64,000 nt of DNA from Pseudoduganella violacea (GTDB lineage: Bacteria; Pseudomonadota; Gammaproteobacteria; Burkholderiales; Burkholderiaceae_D), in the NCBI RefSeq assembly GCF_014191875.1, contig NZ_JACHXD010000019.1, positions 1-64,000 on the forward strand, written 5' to 3'. The translations under genes and the position numbers were made by a program. Below are positions 7,873 through 18,050 of this stretch, piece by piece (the first letter of the stretch is position 1; the number at the start of each line of letters is the position of its first letter). The notes beneath the pieces are model-generated. The model was given only the letters and a program-made list of their open reading frames with translations. It was not told the origin of the DNA and ran no database searches.

Positions 7873-9123
7873 ATGGCTCAATCGTCATATGTCACGTTGC
7901 CGGGCTTATTAATATTGCTGAGCCTGAGTGGTGGCGGCACTGCAGCGAATTTTCCCTCCAGCCAGGATAAAGTCCCGCCAGGCTGGAAGGGACCGGTGTT
8001 TCGCCTCAGCCAAACCTATCCCAGCAAACTGCCGCAGCCAGAACCGCTGCCCTGGGCGGCAATTGATCCCGTACAGCAGCCCAAACAATACGCCCAGGCC
8101 GTGTACGCCTACGTCCTGGAGGGCAATGTGGAAGCTGGTTGGAAAGTGCAGAACAACAAGGTGCGCAAGTGGTATCACGTGCCCTGGATGCATTATGGCG
8201 ACAGCGGTAGGGAGTTTATCCATGGCATGACACGCGAGCGCACCGCCCCGGCGCCGGCCACACCCGGCAAGGGTGAACTGGGGCCGCAGCAAACGCGCTG
8301 CTTCCAGAATTGGGCGGTGGGCTTCTACAACCCCGCCGGTGGCTACCAAGTCGGTAGAATCTGGAAAAAGGCAACGCAACCGAATGCCACCCTGGCCCAG
8401 TTCCCCGAGGGTACCGTGGTGGCCAAGCTGTTGTTTACCACTGCGCCGGATAGCGAGGTTCCTTACTTGAAGAACACCTTCGAGTGGGACGGCAATATCC
8501 ACGTCTTTGGTGGAAAGACCTGCCCTTCCGGCGCGTTGCCACGCAAACCCCAGAAGGTGCGCCTATTGCAGCTGGATATGGCCGTCAAAGACAGCCGTGT
8601 GCCGGTCACCGGCTGGCTCTTCGCCACCCTCGCCTACAATGGCGACGCCCCAGGCGCCACACCGTGGGAGCGCATGAAGCTGGTCGGCGCCATGTGGGGC
8701 AACGATCTGGCGCAGCCCCAGCAATGGATCAATACCGCCATTGGCACACCCCAGCATCTGGGCGCCGAGGGCCGCCTCAATGGTCCCGTGGACAACCCGC
8801 GCTCGTCCTGCATCTCTTGCCACGCCACAGCGCAAACTCCCATGAACTCGCCGATGATTCCGCCATCGGCAGCCGACGCCCCGCGCTGGTTCACAAACTA
8901 CCCGGGCAGCCAGGCTTTTGATCCTGGCTCTCTTCCCACCGACTATTCGCTGCAGGTGTCAATGGGCATACAGAACCTGCTGCGCTCGCAAGCGGCCAAA
9001 GCCGGTCCGGGGAAAATTGCCCCTGAAGAAATGAAGCTACTTCAACGGGCCTTCGATTCCGGCATCGATCAGCCGCTGCCGGTCACGATCAAGGGGACGA
9101 TGGAGTATCCCGGCGGACGATGA
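7873..9123 (+). CDS. Secreted cytochrome c family protein
   Basis: A 416-residue protein with an N-terminal hydrophobic export segment (LPGLLILLSLSGGGTAA). A single c-type heme motif CISCH lies at about C313, C316 and H317, late in the protein. A Met that could be the sixth heme ligand occurs downstream (for example in TPMNSPM). The N-terminal 300 residues form a large Trp/Tyr-rich domain with no name known to me. The chosen ATG has GAGG upstream; a GTG 12 bases earlier is also open. It stands alone, convergent with the metalloprotease gene. A periplasmic electron-transfer or redox-sensing role is inferred only from the heme motif. Confidence 0.75.
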   Translation: MAQSSYVTLPGLLILLSLSGGGTAANFPSSQDKVPPGWKGPVFRLSQTYPSKLPQPEPLPWAAIDPVQQPKQYAQAVYAYVLEGNVEAGWKVQNNKVRKWYHVPWMHYGDSGREFIHGMTRERTAPAPATPGKGELGPQQTRCFQNWAVGFYNPAGGYQVGRIWKKATQPNATLAQFPEGTVVAKLLFTTAPDSEVPYLKNTFEWDGNIHVFGGKTCPSGALPRKPQKVRLLQLDMAVKDSRVPVTGWLFATLAYNGDAPGATPWERMKLVGAMWGNDLAQPQQWINTAIGTPQHLGAEGRLNGPVDNPRSSCISCHATAQTPMNSPMIPPSAADAPRWFTNYPGSQAFDPGSLPTDYSLQVSMGIQNLLRSQAAKAGPGKIAPEEMKLLQRAFDSGIDQPLPVTIKGTMEYPGGR

Positions 9124-9139
9124 AGCATCGCCCGATACA

Positions 9140-9169
9140 GGCGAGGCCACCGCATCAACCCGCCTCGCC
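9140..9169. terminator. Stem-loop between convergent genes
   Basis: GGCGAGG (9140-9146) pairs with CCTCGCC (9163-9169). It sits just after the cytochrome gene stop and before the end of the convergent protease gene. There is no U-run, so it may be only a transcription-limiting or RNA-end hairpin. Confidence 0.4.
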
Positions 9170-9274
9170 CGGTCAAATGCCGGGGTACCGGTACACCGAT
9201 CACCCTATTTTCGCGGGTGTCCCGCCACCCCAGCAGCGTGATGCCGCCAGGGCAGCACGCCGAACGGCAGCCAA

Positions 9275-11353
9275 TCACTGAACCGAGAAATCGGTCGCGC
9301 CAGTGGCACTTAGCGTCCCGCCACTGGCTGTGGCGCTGACACGATACGTACCTCCAACGTTCTTGCGGCCAAGCCGATAACTGAAGCTTGCAACGCCGTT
9401 GCTGCCGGTGGTGGCACTTTGCGTTACCACCGTGCCATTCGGTTGATTGATCGTCAAGGTCACCTTCGCGCCACCCACCGTAATCGAACCGGTTTTCACG
9501 CTCGCCGACATGCTAACGGTCTGCCCGGCCGAGTAGCTCGGCTTATCGGTCGCCACACTCACCTGCAGCCCGCTTTGAGCTTGGTAGGTCACGCCAGCGG
9601 AACCGATATTCGACTGTGCCGCGCCATTGGTGGCCGTCACCACGATAAGGGTGTTGCCGGATGCCGTCGCCGGAGAACCAACCGCCAGGGTCGTGGTGGC
9701 GCTGGCGCCTGGAGCGATGGAAAGCGTCCCGGCTCCCAAGCTCTCACTCCAACCTGCAACGGGTGTTGCCTGTAAGGTGAAGTCCGAGCTGCCACATGCG
9801 GCGTTATCCATATTCGTCACGGTTATCGTATAGGTGAGAACCGTACCCGCACTGGCAGACTGCGTCTGGGGCGAAGGCGTGAGAACCGGGCTGGCCCGTC
9901 CGCAATCGGTCGATGGCGTGCCGATGTTGACGGTGACGATGGCACTGCTGCCATTGACCGCGTTGGTGGTGATGGTCACCCCCGCCGCCGCATCCGTGTA
10001 GGCCCGGCCAACCGGCAAGGCCGGGTCATTCCAATCATAGGTGTAAGAAGTTGAACTGGCCGGGGTCATGTCGAGCAGGCTGCTGCTGTTGCCATCGGCG
10101 CCAGTGTGAACGACCACGCCATTCGTGACGTTGGTGTAGAGAAGTGTCGCAATAAAGCTGTCGCTACCGGACGCCGTGCGATACTCCACGTAGTACCAGG
10201 TTTTGACACCAGTTGTCGGGTCGGTACTCTTCAGGATTTTCAACGCCTTGACGCCAGTGCCAGCCGCCTCATAGGCTGACAGCGTAAACGTACCGCTGGC
10301 CTGTACTGTCGTGATCGACGGGAGACTACCACCACTCAGCCAGCCCAGTTGTTCCTTCTGGAAGGCATTGAAGTGACCGGGATTGGTGCTTCCCATCACG
10401 TCCAGTGGGTCACCATAATTCACGCTCGTGCAGCTGGTACCCATGGAGGCAGCGCCACACTCGAGTCCATGCGAGTGTTGCAAGCCGAAATTGTGCCCCA
10501 GCTCGTGGCTGACCGCCGCAACATCCAGGCCGCCATTCATGAAAACGCTTCCAGGATTACCGCCCACCGCCCCCATCCCCTTCCAAGGGCATGCCGCTGT
10601 ATTCGGAAACAGATAGATGTAATGGCTATATCCGGCCACGTTGACGCCGGCATTCGTTGCAGCCTGTTTGGCTGCCGCTTCGATCTTAAAAACATCACAC
10701 GATGCTTGGCTTAAGGGCAATGTATACCAGCCATAGGCGGCACCGCTCAACCAAGTCTGTTGCTGCGAGTTTTCTTTATAAAAGTTGCTTGCCTGCGTGA
10801 ATACGAGGTTGCTGGCTTCAGACAGGGTGTATGGTTGGCTCGTGTTATCCTGGAAATTGACCAGCAGAACCAGGGTTTTATGTTCGCCCAAGGTGTTCGG
10901 CAATGCGGCCGCGCCACCACCGCCCTGATCGTCCACTGCCACAAAGTCAGGCGTCAGCATATCGCCACTCTTTTGCCCCCGGACACGCAGTTTCATTCCC
11001 GAGCGTAGATCCGGCGCCTTACCAGCAAAGTTCAGCTCGACACGGCCTTCCGGCGTCTTCAGAAAATGCCGGCTACGACCGCTATTTGTCTTGAAATCAT
11101 CTTCCTGGAACACAAGCAAGTCGCCAACGGTCTCGGCCGCGGCTGCGGCCATACCAGCGCCTCCGCCTTGCATGGGAGCGCTCGCAGATTGCCTCACCAT
11201 GGTCGCCAAGGTGAGCGTGGGTGCGGGCGCAGATGCAGCCAAGGCGGAAGCCTTGGCAGGGGGAGCCGATTCGCTGGTGGCGTGGTTGCCGCCGCAGCCG
11301 GCTACCGCCGTGAGCAATGAAAAAATTGCCAGATGTACGATGCGAGTCAACAT
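9275..11353 (-). CDS. M11-type zinc metalloprotease lipoprotein with NEW3/Ig-like domains
   Basis: This 692-residue protein starts at an ATG preceded by AAGGAG. A lipobox (LTAVAGC, Cys20) predicts an outer-membrane or surface lipoprotein. A propeptide-like region of about 150 residues follows. The metalloprotease domain has the zinc motif HELGHNFGLQH (residues 283-293) and a later Met-turn region (DPLDVMGSTNPG), as in gametolysin-like M11 peptidases. The C-terminal part contains a NEW3-like beta domain and a final Ig-like domain (VSVATDKPSYSAGQTVS). The likely role is extracellular protein degradation. Convergent with the cytochrome gene; a long AT-rich leader lies upstream. Confidence 0.85.
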   Translation of the reverse strand: MLTRIVHLAIFSLLTAVAGCGGNHATSESAPPAKASALAASAPAPTLTLATMVRQSASAPMQGGGAGMAAAAAETVGDLLVFQEDDFKTNSGRSRHFLKTPEGRVELNFAGKAPDLRSGMKLRVRGQKSGDMLTPDFVAVDDQGGGGAAALPNTLGEHKTLVLLVNFQDNTSQPYTLSEASNLVFTQASNFYKENSQQQTWLSGAAYGWYTLPLSQASCDVFKIEAAAKQAATNAGVNVAGYSHYIYLFPNTAACPWKGMGAVGGNPGSVFMNGGLDVAAVSHELGHNFGLQHSHGLECGAASMGTSCTSVNYGDPLDVMGSTNPGHFNAFQKEQLGWLSGGSLPSITTVQASGTFTLSAYEAAGTGVKALKILKSTDPTTGVKTWYYVEYRTASGSDSFIATLLYTNVTNGVVVHTGADGNSSSLLDMTPASSTSYTYDWNDPALPVGRAYTDAAAGVTITTNAVNGSSAIVTVNIGTPSTDCGRASPVLTPSPQTQSASAGTVLTYTITVTNMDNAACGSSDFTLQATPVAGWSESLGAGTLSIAPGASATTTLAVGSPATASGNTLIVVTATNGAAQSNIGSAGVTYQAQSGLQVSVATDKPSYSAGQTVSMSASVKTGSITVGGAKVTLTINQPNGTVVTQSATTGSNGVASFSYRLGRKNVGGTYRVSATASGGTLSATGATDFSVQ

Positions 11354-11927
11354 GTGCTCCTTCAAAAAACAAGAGAAAATACCTAAAAACAATATTTCAG
11401 GGATGCGGGTAAAACACGGAAAACAATTTCCGCATGGAAAATAATTTTCGGCGAGAAGTTTCCCATGGATCGCCACACCGATCAATTGTTTTATGGCGAG
11501 TTAGTTTCAATATCGTATTTACGCAACATGAATGAAGGAAACATGCTATTTCTTTTAATGTCGATATTTAAAATACCCTTGCTGAATATAAATATTCATG
11601 TGAAATTTGATAAATTCACATACCATTAATTCATTACTTAAGCGCAACGCCAACCCTGGCAAATCGCCTTCTAGGCCATAAAGAACCGCTACCACCCTCT
11701 ATTTTTAACTGATATCCACTCAATATTATATTTAATTCAAAAATTGCACCAAATAGATGCCATTCCGTCAGGAATTTTTTAAAAAAATTCTTATATCGCG
11801 AATATCAAAAGATATAAATTGGTTCTTTGAATGGAGGTGAAATCCGTAGCAGTATGCAGTTTTGTCCACCAAGCTCCCGCGCAGACAAGGGATGCGGCTG
11901 GACCTGCGCATCCAAAGAGGAACCGCA
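11354..11927. other. Long AT-rich interval between divergent genes
   Basis: About 570 bases, markedly AT-rich relative to the surroundings, between the protease (minus) and the LuxR-type regulator (plus). It must contain both promoters. A GGAGGTG near 11833 is followed by a GTG open frame of about 40 codons that ends inside the regulator gene; I do not consider it supported. No RNA gene or repeat was recognised. Confidence 0.5.
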
Positions 11928-12545
11928 ATGTCCAAAATTACCGTGCTTTGCGCTGACGCCGCCGTCCACACCGCCCTGCAGTACACCTTGAGTCCATGCG
12001 ATGAAATCGAATTGATGGATGGGGTGTTGCAGCCCGAACAGCAGCTACTGGCGTTTGCCCATACGCAGCAGCCCGACCTGTTACTGCTGGACGGAGACCG
12101 CGACTACATCGCGCTCTTGGCGGCCATGCGCCTGGTCAGTCCAGCGGCCAGGCCGATTATTTTTTATGATTTTTGCGGCCACCGCGAGGTCATCGAAGCG
12201 ATCACCTACGGCGCCAAAGGATGTCTCCAAAAGACGTCCGATCCAGCCGGATGGGAGAAAGCCATTCGCCTGGTGTATCAGGGCCATATCTGGCTGACGC
12301 GCCAGCTGCTGGAGGAGTCGCTTGATTGGCTGCTACACCACCATGACCGGCAGTTTCTGCCCGAGCCCAAGCCAAAACGGATTACGCCGCGGGAGTGGGA
12401 AGTGCTCCATTGGGTCAGTCAAGGCATGACCAACAAAGAAGTCGCCCGGCAACTCGATATCAGCGACACGACCGTCAAAACCCACCTGCAGCATGTCTTC
12501 AAGAAGCTGGAGATTCGTCGACGCCAGTTGCTGCCCCTCGCCTAG
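11928..12545 (+). CDS. Response regulator, atypical receiver plus LuxR-type HTH
   Basis: A 205-residue NarL/FixJ-type regulator. The receiver part (residues 1-120) has an Asp in LLLLDGD at the phosphorylation site, and KTSD where the conserved Lys is expected. The C-terminal LuxR domain (RITPREWEVLHWVSQGMTN, then KEVARQLDISDTTVKTHLQ) is complete. The start is set by AGAGG before the ATG at 11928. No histidine kinase adjoins it. It reads toward the large RTX gene 357 bases downstream, which is a plausible target. Confidence 0.8.
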   Translation: MSKITVLCADAAVHTALQYTLSPCDEIELMDGVLQPEQQLLAFAHTQQPDLLLLDGDRDYIALLAAMRLVSPAARPIIFYDFCGHREVIEAITYGAKGCLQKTSDPAGWEKAIRLVYQGHIWLTRQLLEESLDWLLHHHDRQFLPEPKPKRITPREWEVLHWVSQGMTNKEVARQLDISDTTVKTHLQHVFKKLEIRRRQLLPLA

Positions 12546-12902
12546 CCAACGCACCTGCCCAGCGGTGCGCTGTCGCGCGCATCACACTCCCCCTGCATGA
12601 CGTACTACCTCACGCATCGCCCTCCCGTGAACGGCACGGACTACGCCTATTTGCGTGCGTCCACGACACTTCCCAAAGCGTGATGCACATACGCTATTCG
12701 GATGATAGTCATACTGCATAACGGTCACTAAGCTTCATCCATAACCGGCCGGGGGCTGGGTGAAGCTCACCCGAAAGAGGCGCATCCACCGCGAATTGGC
12801 TTACGCCCACTGCGGCGTCCAGCGCATTTGTGCTGCCGGAGAAATCAGGGGAACGTCACCACCACTCCCACGACATCAAAAAGCTAGGTAAGGAGAATAA
12901 CA
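12546..12902. other. Leader interval before the RTX gene
   Basis: About 355 bases. It contains an imperfect inverted repeat (AGCTTCATCC at 12731-12740 with GGGTGAAGCT at 12758-12767) overlapping a short GGGTGA/TCACCC hairpin. I see no match to a known riboswitch. It probably carries the promoter and leader of the RTX gene. Confidence 0.45.
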
Positions 12903-15900
12903 ATGGCCAAGGCAATCAAACCGTCCGTGAATCTGGATCAATGGGCCGACGGTGCAGCACCCGACTTGCCGGTATTGAGCGGATCACAGGCCGATCAGTG
13001 GCAAAACGGCAATCTCGGCTCCTCGCAGGCGCACTATTCTGAGGGCGAGTCCGTTCCCTATCGTGCCGTTTTTTCGGGCCTCAAGGAAGGCAATACCTAT
13101 TGGGTGACGGTACAGTGGGATACCACCAAGTCCGGCGTCCATGCACTCGATTACATCAACACCTGGAACGCCAGCTTTCCCGGCAGTCGAAATGAGACCG
13201 TTCCGGTACCCACACAAGGTGTGGCCGATCCGCTGAACACCTTGAATCTCGTTTCGAGCGCCGCCATTCCACACGATCCGAACGCCCCTGCCAGCCAGCA
13301 GGCCGGGCAATTCACCCTGTTTGGCGGCGCCACCTTCCTGAACTACGTCCTGGCCGGCCCGGATGGTAAATTCGGCACCAATGACGACATTGACCTACCC
13401 AGCTCCGTCAACCCCTACACCCTGCTCGGCAGTTACGGGGGCGACAGTTCGACCCAGATCACCCTCAAGTTTGTCTACAACGGCAACAACGACAGTACCG
13501 CCGGCGAGATCGGTTCCGCAGTCCTGGCATGGGGCGGACACATCGCCACGCGTGCCGATTGGGGGGCCGGCAACTCGGCCGCCGCGATTGCTGGCTCGCC
13601 CTACCACACCAGCCTGACCGCTTTTGCGGACAATGACCCGAGTACGTCCGAGAGCGTGGGCCAGCAGGACCGCTCGCTGTCGAGCGCCGCCGTCACGTTC
13701 CCTGGCACCATCGTCGTGGCCAAGGAAACCAGCCCGGATGGCAACACAACTCAATCCTTCAACTTCGAGCTGACCCGGCCAGCGAACGCCGTCGACGTCA
13801 TTGGCGGCAAACTCGACATCAGTGGCGATGGGGTGATCGATGGTAAGGATGACGGACGCTTCACCGATGCCGGTGGAGAATCCTTTAATGTTACCGACGG
13901 CAATGTGAGCGACGTGGCAGGTGGCGACGGACTGGTCGGCACGTATGCGATCGTGGGCGCGGGCCTGGACATCAATGCCTCGGGAACGCTGACCGCCGAC
14001 GATAAGTTCACCAACTTGGCCGGGGTCGGCGTGGCTGTGTTTTCGCTCAAGGATGGCGAATCGCGCACGTTCAACAACTTGCCCGAATTCGGCCCCTACA
14101 CCGTGAAAGAAGTCAACATTCCCACAGACTGGGACCTGACCAGCATCGGGACGTCGGTCACGAACATCAACAATGTCACCACCACGGGAACGATCGCCAA
14201 TCCGGCCGGTGACCAGACGACGATCACGCTTGCCGAGGCCGACAGCTGGAAACTGACCTTCAACGACGCGTTTGTGGCGGCGCCAAGTGTCTCGATCCTG
14301 AAATCGGTGGCCGATGTGGACGGCGGCGGCGGCGCGGCGCACGCCAACGCGGCCGGCGACGTGATCCGCTATGCCATCGTCATTGGCAATACCGGGAATG
14401 TGCCGCTAACCGGAGTGAACGTGACGGACAAGGTGGAGGGGCTGGGCGCCACCAACGCCACCTACGTCAGCGGCGATAGTAACAACAACAACCAGCTCGA
14501 CACCAACGAGAGCTGGACCTACAGCGCGAGCTACACAGTCCAGCAAAGCGACCTCGATGGCAATGGCGGTGGGGACGGCGATATCGACAACACGGCAACC
14601 GTGACCACGGCGCAGACCCAGCTGAAGGATTCTTCCGCATCGGTCCCGCTGGACCTCACGCGGGCACTGGCCATCGACAAGCAATTTATCAACGTCACCG
14701 GCGGCAACAACAATGCCGCGGCCGACGCCGTCGGTGACGTGATCCACTATCAGATGCTGGTCACCAACACCGGCAACACGGCACTCGACAATGTGCAGGT
14801 GAGCGACCCGCTACTGACCAATGAAACATTCTTCGGCGGCGATACGGACAACGACGGCCGGCTCGATGTGGGCGAGACCTGGGCCTACACGGGCAGCTAC
14901 ACCGTAACGCAAGCCGACCTGGACGGCCTGGGCAATGCCGGTAGCGACCGAGACATCGACAACACCGCCACGGCCACCGCCAACAACACCCCGCCGGCGC
15001 AGGACTCGGTCGAAGTACCGCTGTCGGTCACACGGGGGCTGGCTATCGACAAGCAATTTGTCAACGTCACCGGTGGCAATAACAATACCGTAGCCGATGC
15101 CGTGGGCGACGTGATCCACTACCAGATGCTGGTCACCAACACCGGCAACACGGCACTCGACAATGTGCAGGTGAGCGACCCATTGCTGACCGACGAAACA
15201 TTCTTTGGCGGCGACACGGACAACGACGGCCGGCTCGATGTGGGCGAAACCTGGGCCTACACGGGCAGCTACACCGTAACGCAAGCCGACCTGGACGGCC
15301 AGGGCAATGCCGGTAACGACTTTGATATCGACAACACCGCCACCGCCACCGCCAACAACACCCCACCGGTGCAGGATTCGGTCGAAGTGCCGCTGTCGGT
15401 CACGCGGGCACTGGCCATCGACAAGCAATTTGTCAACGTTACCGACGGCAATGGCAATACTGTCGCAGATGCCGCAGGGGACATCATCCACTACCAGATG
15501 CTGGTCACCAACACCGGCACCACCGCCCTTGAGAACGTGCAGGTGAGCGACCCATTGCTGACCAACGAAACATTCTTTGGCGGCGACACGGACAACGACG
15601 GCCGACTGGATGTGGGAGAAACCTGGGCCTACACGGGCAGCTACACCGTGACCCAGGCCGACCTGGACGGCAATGGCGGCGGCGACGGTGATATCGACAA
15701 TACCGCCACCGCCACCGCGGACAGCACGCCACCGGCGCAGGATTCTGTGGCGGTACCGTTGACCTACAATCCGGCGATGAGCATCACCAAGACTGCCGAC
15801 CGGTCGACCGCCAATCTGAACGATGTGATCAATTACACCATGCTGGTGGCCAACACCGGGAATGTTACCCTGACCGGGGTGACCCTGAACGACCCACTGC

Positions 15901-17564
15901 TGTCGAACGAAGCCTATGCCAGTGGTGACGGTAACAGCAATGGCAAACTCGATGTCGGCGAAACCTGGACTTATACGGGCACCTACACTGTCACGCAGGC
16001 CGTGATCGACCATAATGGCGTCGACGCCAATGGCAACTTCGACAACGACCACGACATCGACAACACCGCCACGGCCGATAGCGACCAGACCGCACCCGTG
16101 AGCGCCAGTGCAGCCGTGGGATTGTTTGACTTCGGAGCAGTGTCGATTGATGTCGTCAAATTCGTTTCAGTGGACGGTGGCCAAACCTGGCAGGATGCCA
16201 ACTTGCCGACAGGCCCGGTGCTGTTGGCGGGAACAAATCCACTGTTCAAGTTTGAGGTTACCGGCGATCCGTTCGTGACACTGAACAACGTGATCCTCAG
16301 CGACTCCGACCCGACATTCGATCTGAACGGGACAGATCCCGGCACCGGCCTCTTGATCGGCACCCTGGCCCCGGGCCAAAAATACACATTGGTGTATGAC
16401 GGCGCTACCTTCCACGCAGGACAGCACACCGATACCGCATCGGTCGAGGGCACCACGGTTCTCGGCGAGACGGTACATGATTCAGACGACGCCAATTACT
16501 TCGGTTTTTCGCCGATCACAGTCAGCGGCCACCCACAGTTCAATTTCCCGAACGACCTGGAAAAAATCCAACCCAAGCTACAGGGTAACGATGCATTCAT
16601 TATCAATCCACTTGGCTACATCTCATGGGATCTGTTTACGTCCGACAATAAGCTGGCGAACATCGATACCGCCGCCAACTTCCTGTCGCGGTACACCGGT
16701 TTGACCGTGTCGATTCAGGAAATCTGGAACAGCGTGGCCATCGGCGATAAAACCACGTCGGGAGCGGACGCCATCTATCGCATCTATGTCGCCAACGAGA
16801 GCGCGGCGTCGATCGCGCTCGATAACAGCCACAACATCGTCGAGTACGATATCGTCGCCTTGTCGACCAACAAGGGCCTGGTGGACTTGATCAATTCCGA
16901 TCCGCTGATCGGCAACTTCAACAACTTCAGTAATATCGAGAACGCGATCGGTAAGGCTGGCAACGGCTTTACGATCGGCAATACGCCGGTCATTACGCCA
17001 AATGCCGACCGTATCTGGAGCAGCACCGACGTCACCGGAACCGGGACCAATGAAACCCCAGCGCCGGTTGTCGGCATCGACGGCAGCGCTGGTAACGACG
17101 CGATTTACGGCCGCAACAATGGCCCCGCGACGACCGAGGTGCTCAGCGGCGGCGCCGGCAACGACATGATCGAGGCGCGCGACGGCGGCGATACGGTCAA
17201 TGGTGGCGCCGGCAACGACTACCTGTTCGGCTCCCTGTCGAGCGACGCGCTAAATGGTGGCGACGGCAACGACATCCTGTTTGGCGGCTACGGGGCCGAC
17301 TCGCTCACTGGCGGCGCCGGCAACGATACCTTCATCTTGCGCAAAGGCGACTTCGACACGATCCTCGACTTTGACGTGACCGCCGGCGGCGGCGACCAAC
17401 TGAAAGTATGGCTGCAGTCACTGGATAACGTGGCCGCAACGGGCACCCATACCACTTCGTACGACATCGGCAGCGGCATCGTTTTTGTGGACAGCGCACC
17501 GGTAGTCCAACTGGTAGGAAGCTATACCGAAGCCCAAGTGCTCAGTCACTTGATCCTCACCTGA
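12903..17564 (+). CDS. Giant RTX-type secreted protein with DUF11-like repeats
   Basis: The protein has 1553 residues and its ATG is preceded by AAGGAG. The N-terminal 450 residues contain SdrD-like beta domains (SFNFELTRPANAVDVIGG). Several DUF11-like units of about 120 residues follow (GDVIHYQMLVTNTGNTALDN), the middle three almost identical. The C-terminus has RTX nonapeptide calcium-binding repeats (GGAGNDMIE, GGDGNDILFGG, GGAGNDTFIL) and a short tail typical of type I secretion signals. There is no classical signal peptide, consistent with that route. It is probably a surface or matrix adhesin. Type I transporter genes are not in the window. Confidence 0.85.
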   Translation: MAKAIKPSVNLDQWADGAAPDLPVLSGSQADQWQNGNLGSSQAHYSEGESVPYRAVFSGLKEGNTYWVTVQWDTTKSGVHALDYINTWNASFPGSRNETVPVPTQGVADPLNTLNLVSSAAIPHDPNAPASQQAGQFTLFGGATFLNYVLAGPDGKFGTNDDIDLPSSVNPYTLLGSYGGDSSTQITLKFVYNGNNDSTAGEIGSAVLAWGGHIATRADWGAGNSAAAIAGSPYHTSLTAFADNDPSTSESVGQQDRSLSSAAVTFPGTIVVAKETSPDGNTTQSFNFELTRPANAVDVIGGKLDISGDGVIDGKDDGRFTDAGGESFNVTDGNVSDVAGGDGLVGTYAIVGAGLDINASGTLTADDKFTNLAGVGVAVFSLKDGESRTFNNLPEFGPYTVKEVNIPTDWDLTSIGTSVTNINNVTTTGTIANPAGDQTTITLAEADSWKLTFNDAFVAAPSVSILKSVADVDGGGGAAHANAAGDVIRYAIVIGNTGNVPLTGVNVTDKVEGLGATNATYVSGDSNNNNQLDTNESWTYSASYTVQQSDLDGNGGGDGDIDNTATVTTAQTQLKDSSASVPLDLTRALAIDKQFINVTGGNNNAAADAVGDVIHYQMLVTNTGNTALDNVQVSDPLLTNETFFGGDTDNDGRLDVGETWAYTGSYTVTQADLDGLGNAGSDRDIDNTATATANNTPPAQDSVEVPLSVTRGLAIDKQFVNVTGGNNNTVADAVGDVIHYQMLVTNTGNTALDNVQVSDPLLTDETFFGGDTDNDGRLDVGETWAYTGSYTVTQADLDGQGNAGNDFDIDNTATATANNTPPVQDSVEVPLSVTRALAIDKQFVNVTDGNGNTVADAAGDIIHYQMLVTNTGTTALENVQVSDPLLTNETFFGGDTDNDGRLDVGETWAYTGSYTVTQADLDGNGGGDGDIDNTATATADSTPPAQDSVAVPLTYNPAMSITKTADRSTANLNDVINYTMLVANTGNVTLTGVTLNDPLLSNEAYASGDGNSNGKLDVGETWTYTGTYTVTQAVIDHNGVDANGNFDNDHDIDNTATADSDQTAPVSASAAVGLFDFGAVSIDVVKFVSVDGGQTWQDANLPTGPVLLAGTNPLFKFEVTGDPFVTLNNVILSDSDPTFDLNGTDPGTGLLIGTLAPGQKYTLVYDGATFHAGQHTDTASVEGTTVLGETVHDSDDANYFGFSPITVSGHPQFNFPNDLEKIQPKLQGNDAFIINPLGYISWDLFTSDNKLANIDTAANFLSRYTGLTVSIQEIWNSVAIGDKTTSGADAIYRIYVANESAASIALDNSHNIVEYDIVALSTNKGLVDLINSDPLIGNFNNFSNIENAIGKAGNGFTIGNTPVITPNADRIWSSTDVTGTGTNETPAPVVGIDGSAGNDAIYGRNNGPATTEVLSGGAGNDMIEARDGGDTVNGGAGNDYLFGSLSSDALNGGDGNDILFGGYGADSLTGGAGNDTFILRKGDFDTILDFDVTAGGGDQLKVWLQSLDNVAATGTHTTSYDIGSGIVFVDSAPVVQLVGSYTEAQVLSHLILT
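14671..15786 (+). repeat. Three tandem 372-bp repeats inside the RTX gene
   Basis: Units begin at about 14671, 15043 and 15415 (each starting at the codons for AIDKQF), giving an exact 372-bp period (124 codons). Units 1 and 2 are nearly identical in DNA; unit 3 diverges in places and lacks part of the end sequence. The high similarity indicates recent duplication or gene conversion and would allow copy-number change. Confidence 0.85.
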
Positions 17565-17575
17565 TGAATGGACCA

Positions 17576-17601
17576 CCTGCTTCCACCTTGGTGGAAGCAG
17601 G
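17576..17601. terminator. Perfect 12-bp hairpin after the RTX gene
   Basis: CCTGCTTCCACC (17576-17587) and GGTGGAAGCAGG (17590-17601) form a perfect stem around a 2-base spacer, 12 bases after the RTX stop. No U-run follows. It may act as an RNA-stabilising end or limit read-through into the DUF3467 gene. Confidence 0.5.
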
Positions 17602-17644
17602 CTCCAGTCACGCCAAACCGTTGATTGACATAAGGAATCGCACC

Positions 17645-18037
17645 ATGAACAAACAAACCGGCATTGCCAAGGAGAGCGCCGCCCAACCGTCGCGTACCGC
17701 ACAGGCAGACATCGAACTGCGGCCAGTAGACCATTCCGACCAACCAATCCTGGCCAACTTCGTCGCATTGCAAGCGAGCCCCGGATTGGTCTTTCTGGAT
17801 TTTGGTTTTCTTGATTTCCAGGCAATCAATTCCATTGCGCGCCTTGCCAATGACAATACGACCGGGCCCACATCGTTTCGTGGAAGGCTGGTATGCCGCG
17901 TGGCACTCACAGGCGACACCGTGGCAAGCCTTGTCAGGCAGTTGAACCAGCTCGTGCAGCCACACCGTCCTGAACAAGTGAATCAACCCCACCAGGAGCG
18001 GCTCGAAACGGCAGCCAAGGAACCCAGTCTCCATTAG
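17645..18037 (+). CDS. DUF3467 domain-containing protein
   Basis: A 130-residue protein whose central part (ANFVALQASPGLVFLDFGFL, then RLVCRVALTGDTVASLVRQL) follows the DUF3467 pattern. The N-terminal 30 and C-terminal 25 residues look disordered. The ATG at 17645 lies 80 bases after the RTX stop, in the same orientation. Its function is unknown. Co-transcription with the RTX gene is possible but a hairpin lies between them. Confidence 0.65.
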   Translation: MNKQTGIAKESAAQPSRTAQADIELRPVDHSDQPILANFVALQASPGLVFLDFGFLDFQAINSIARLANDNTTGPTSFRGRLVCRVALTGDTVASLVRQLNQLVQPHRPEQVNQPHQERLETAAKEPSLH

Positions 18038-18050
18038 CACGCGAACAGCG

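Noticed and set aside
12731..12772. Leader hairpins of the RTX gene as a c-di-GMP riboswitch
   Set aside because: The conserved GEMM core sequences are not present; only simple hairpins can be seen.
14671..15786. Regular repeats as a possible CRISPR array
   Set aside because: The period is 372 bp, the repeats are in frame within a protein gene, and there are no unique spacers.
14811..16052. Antisense open frame of 413 codons over the RTX repeats
   Set aside because: It arises from the GC-rich tandem repeats, is Val/Gly-rich without any domain, and mirrors the repeat period of the real gene.
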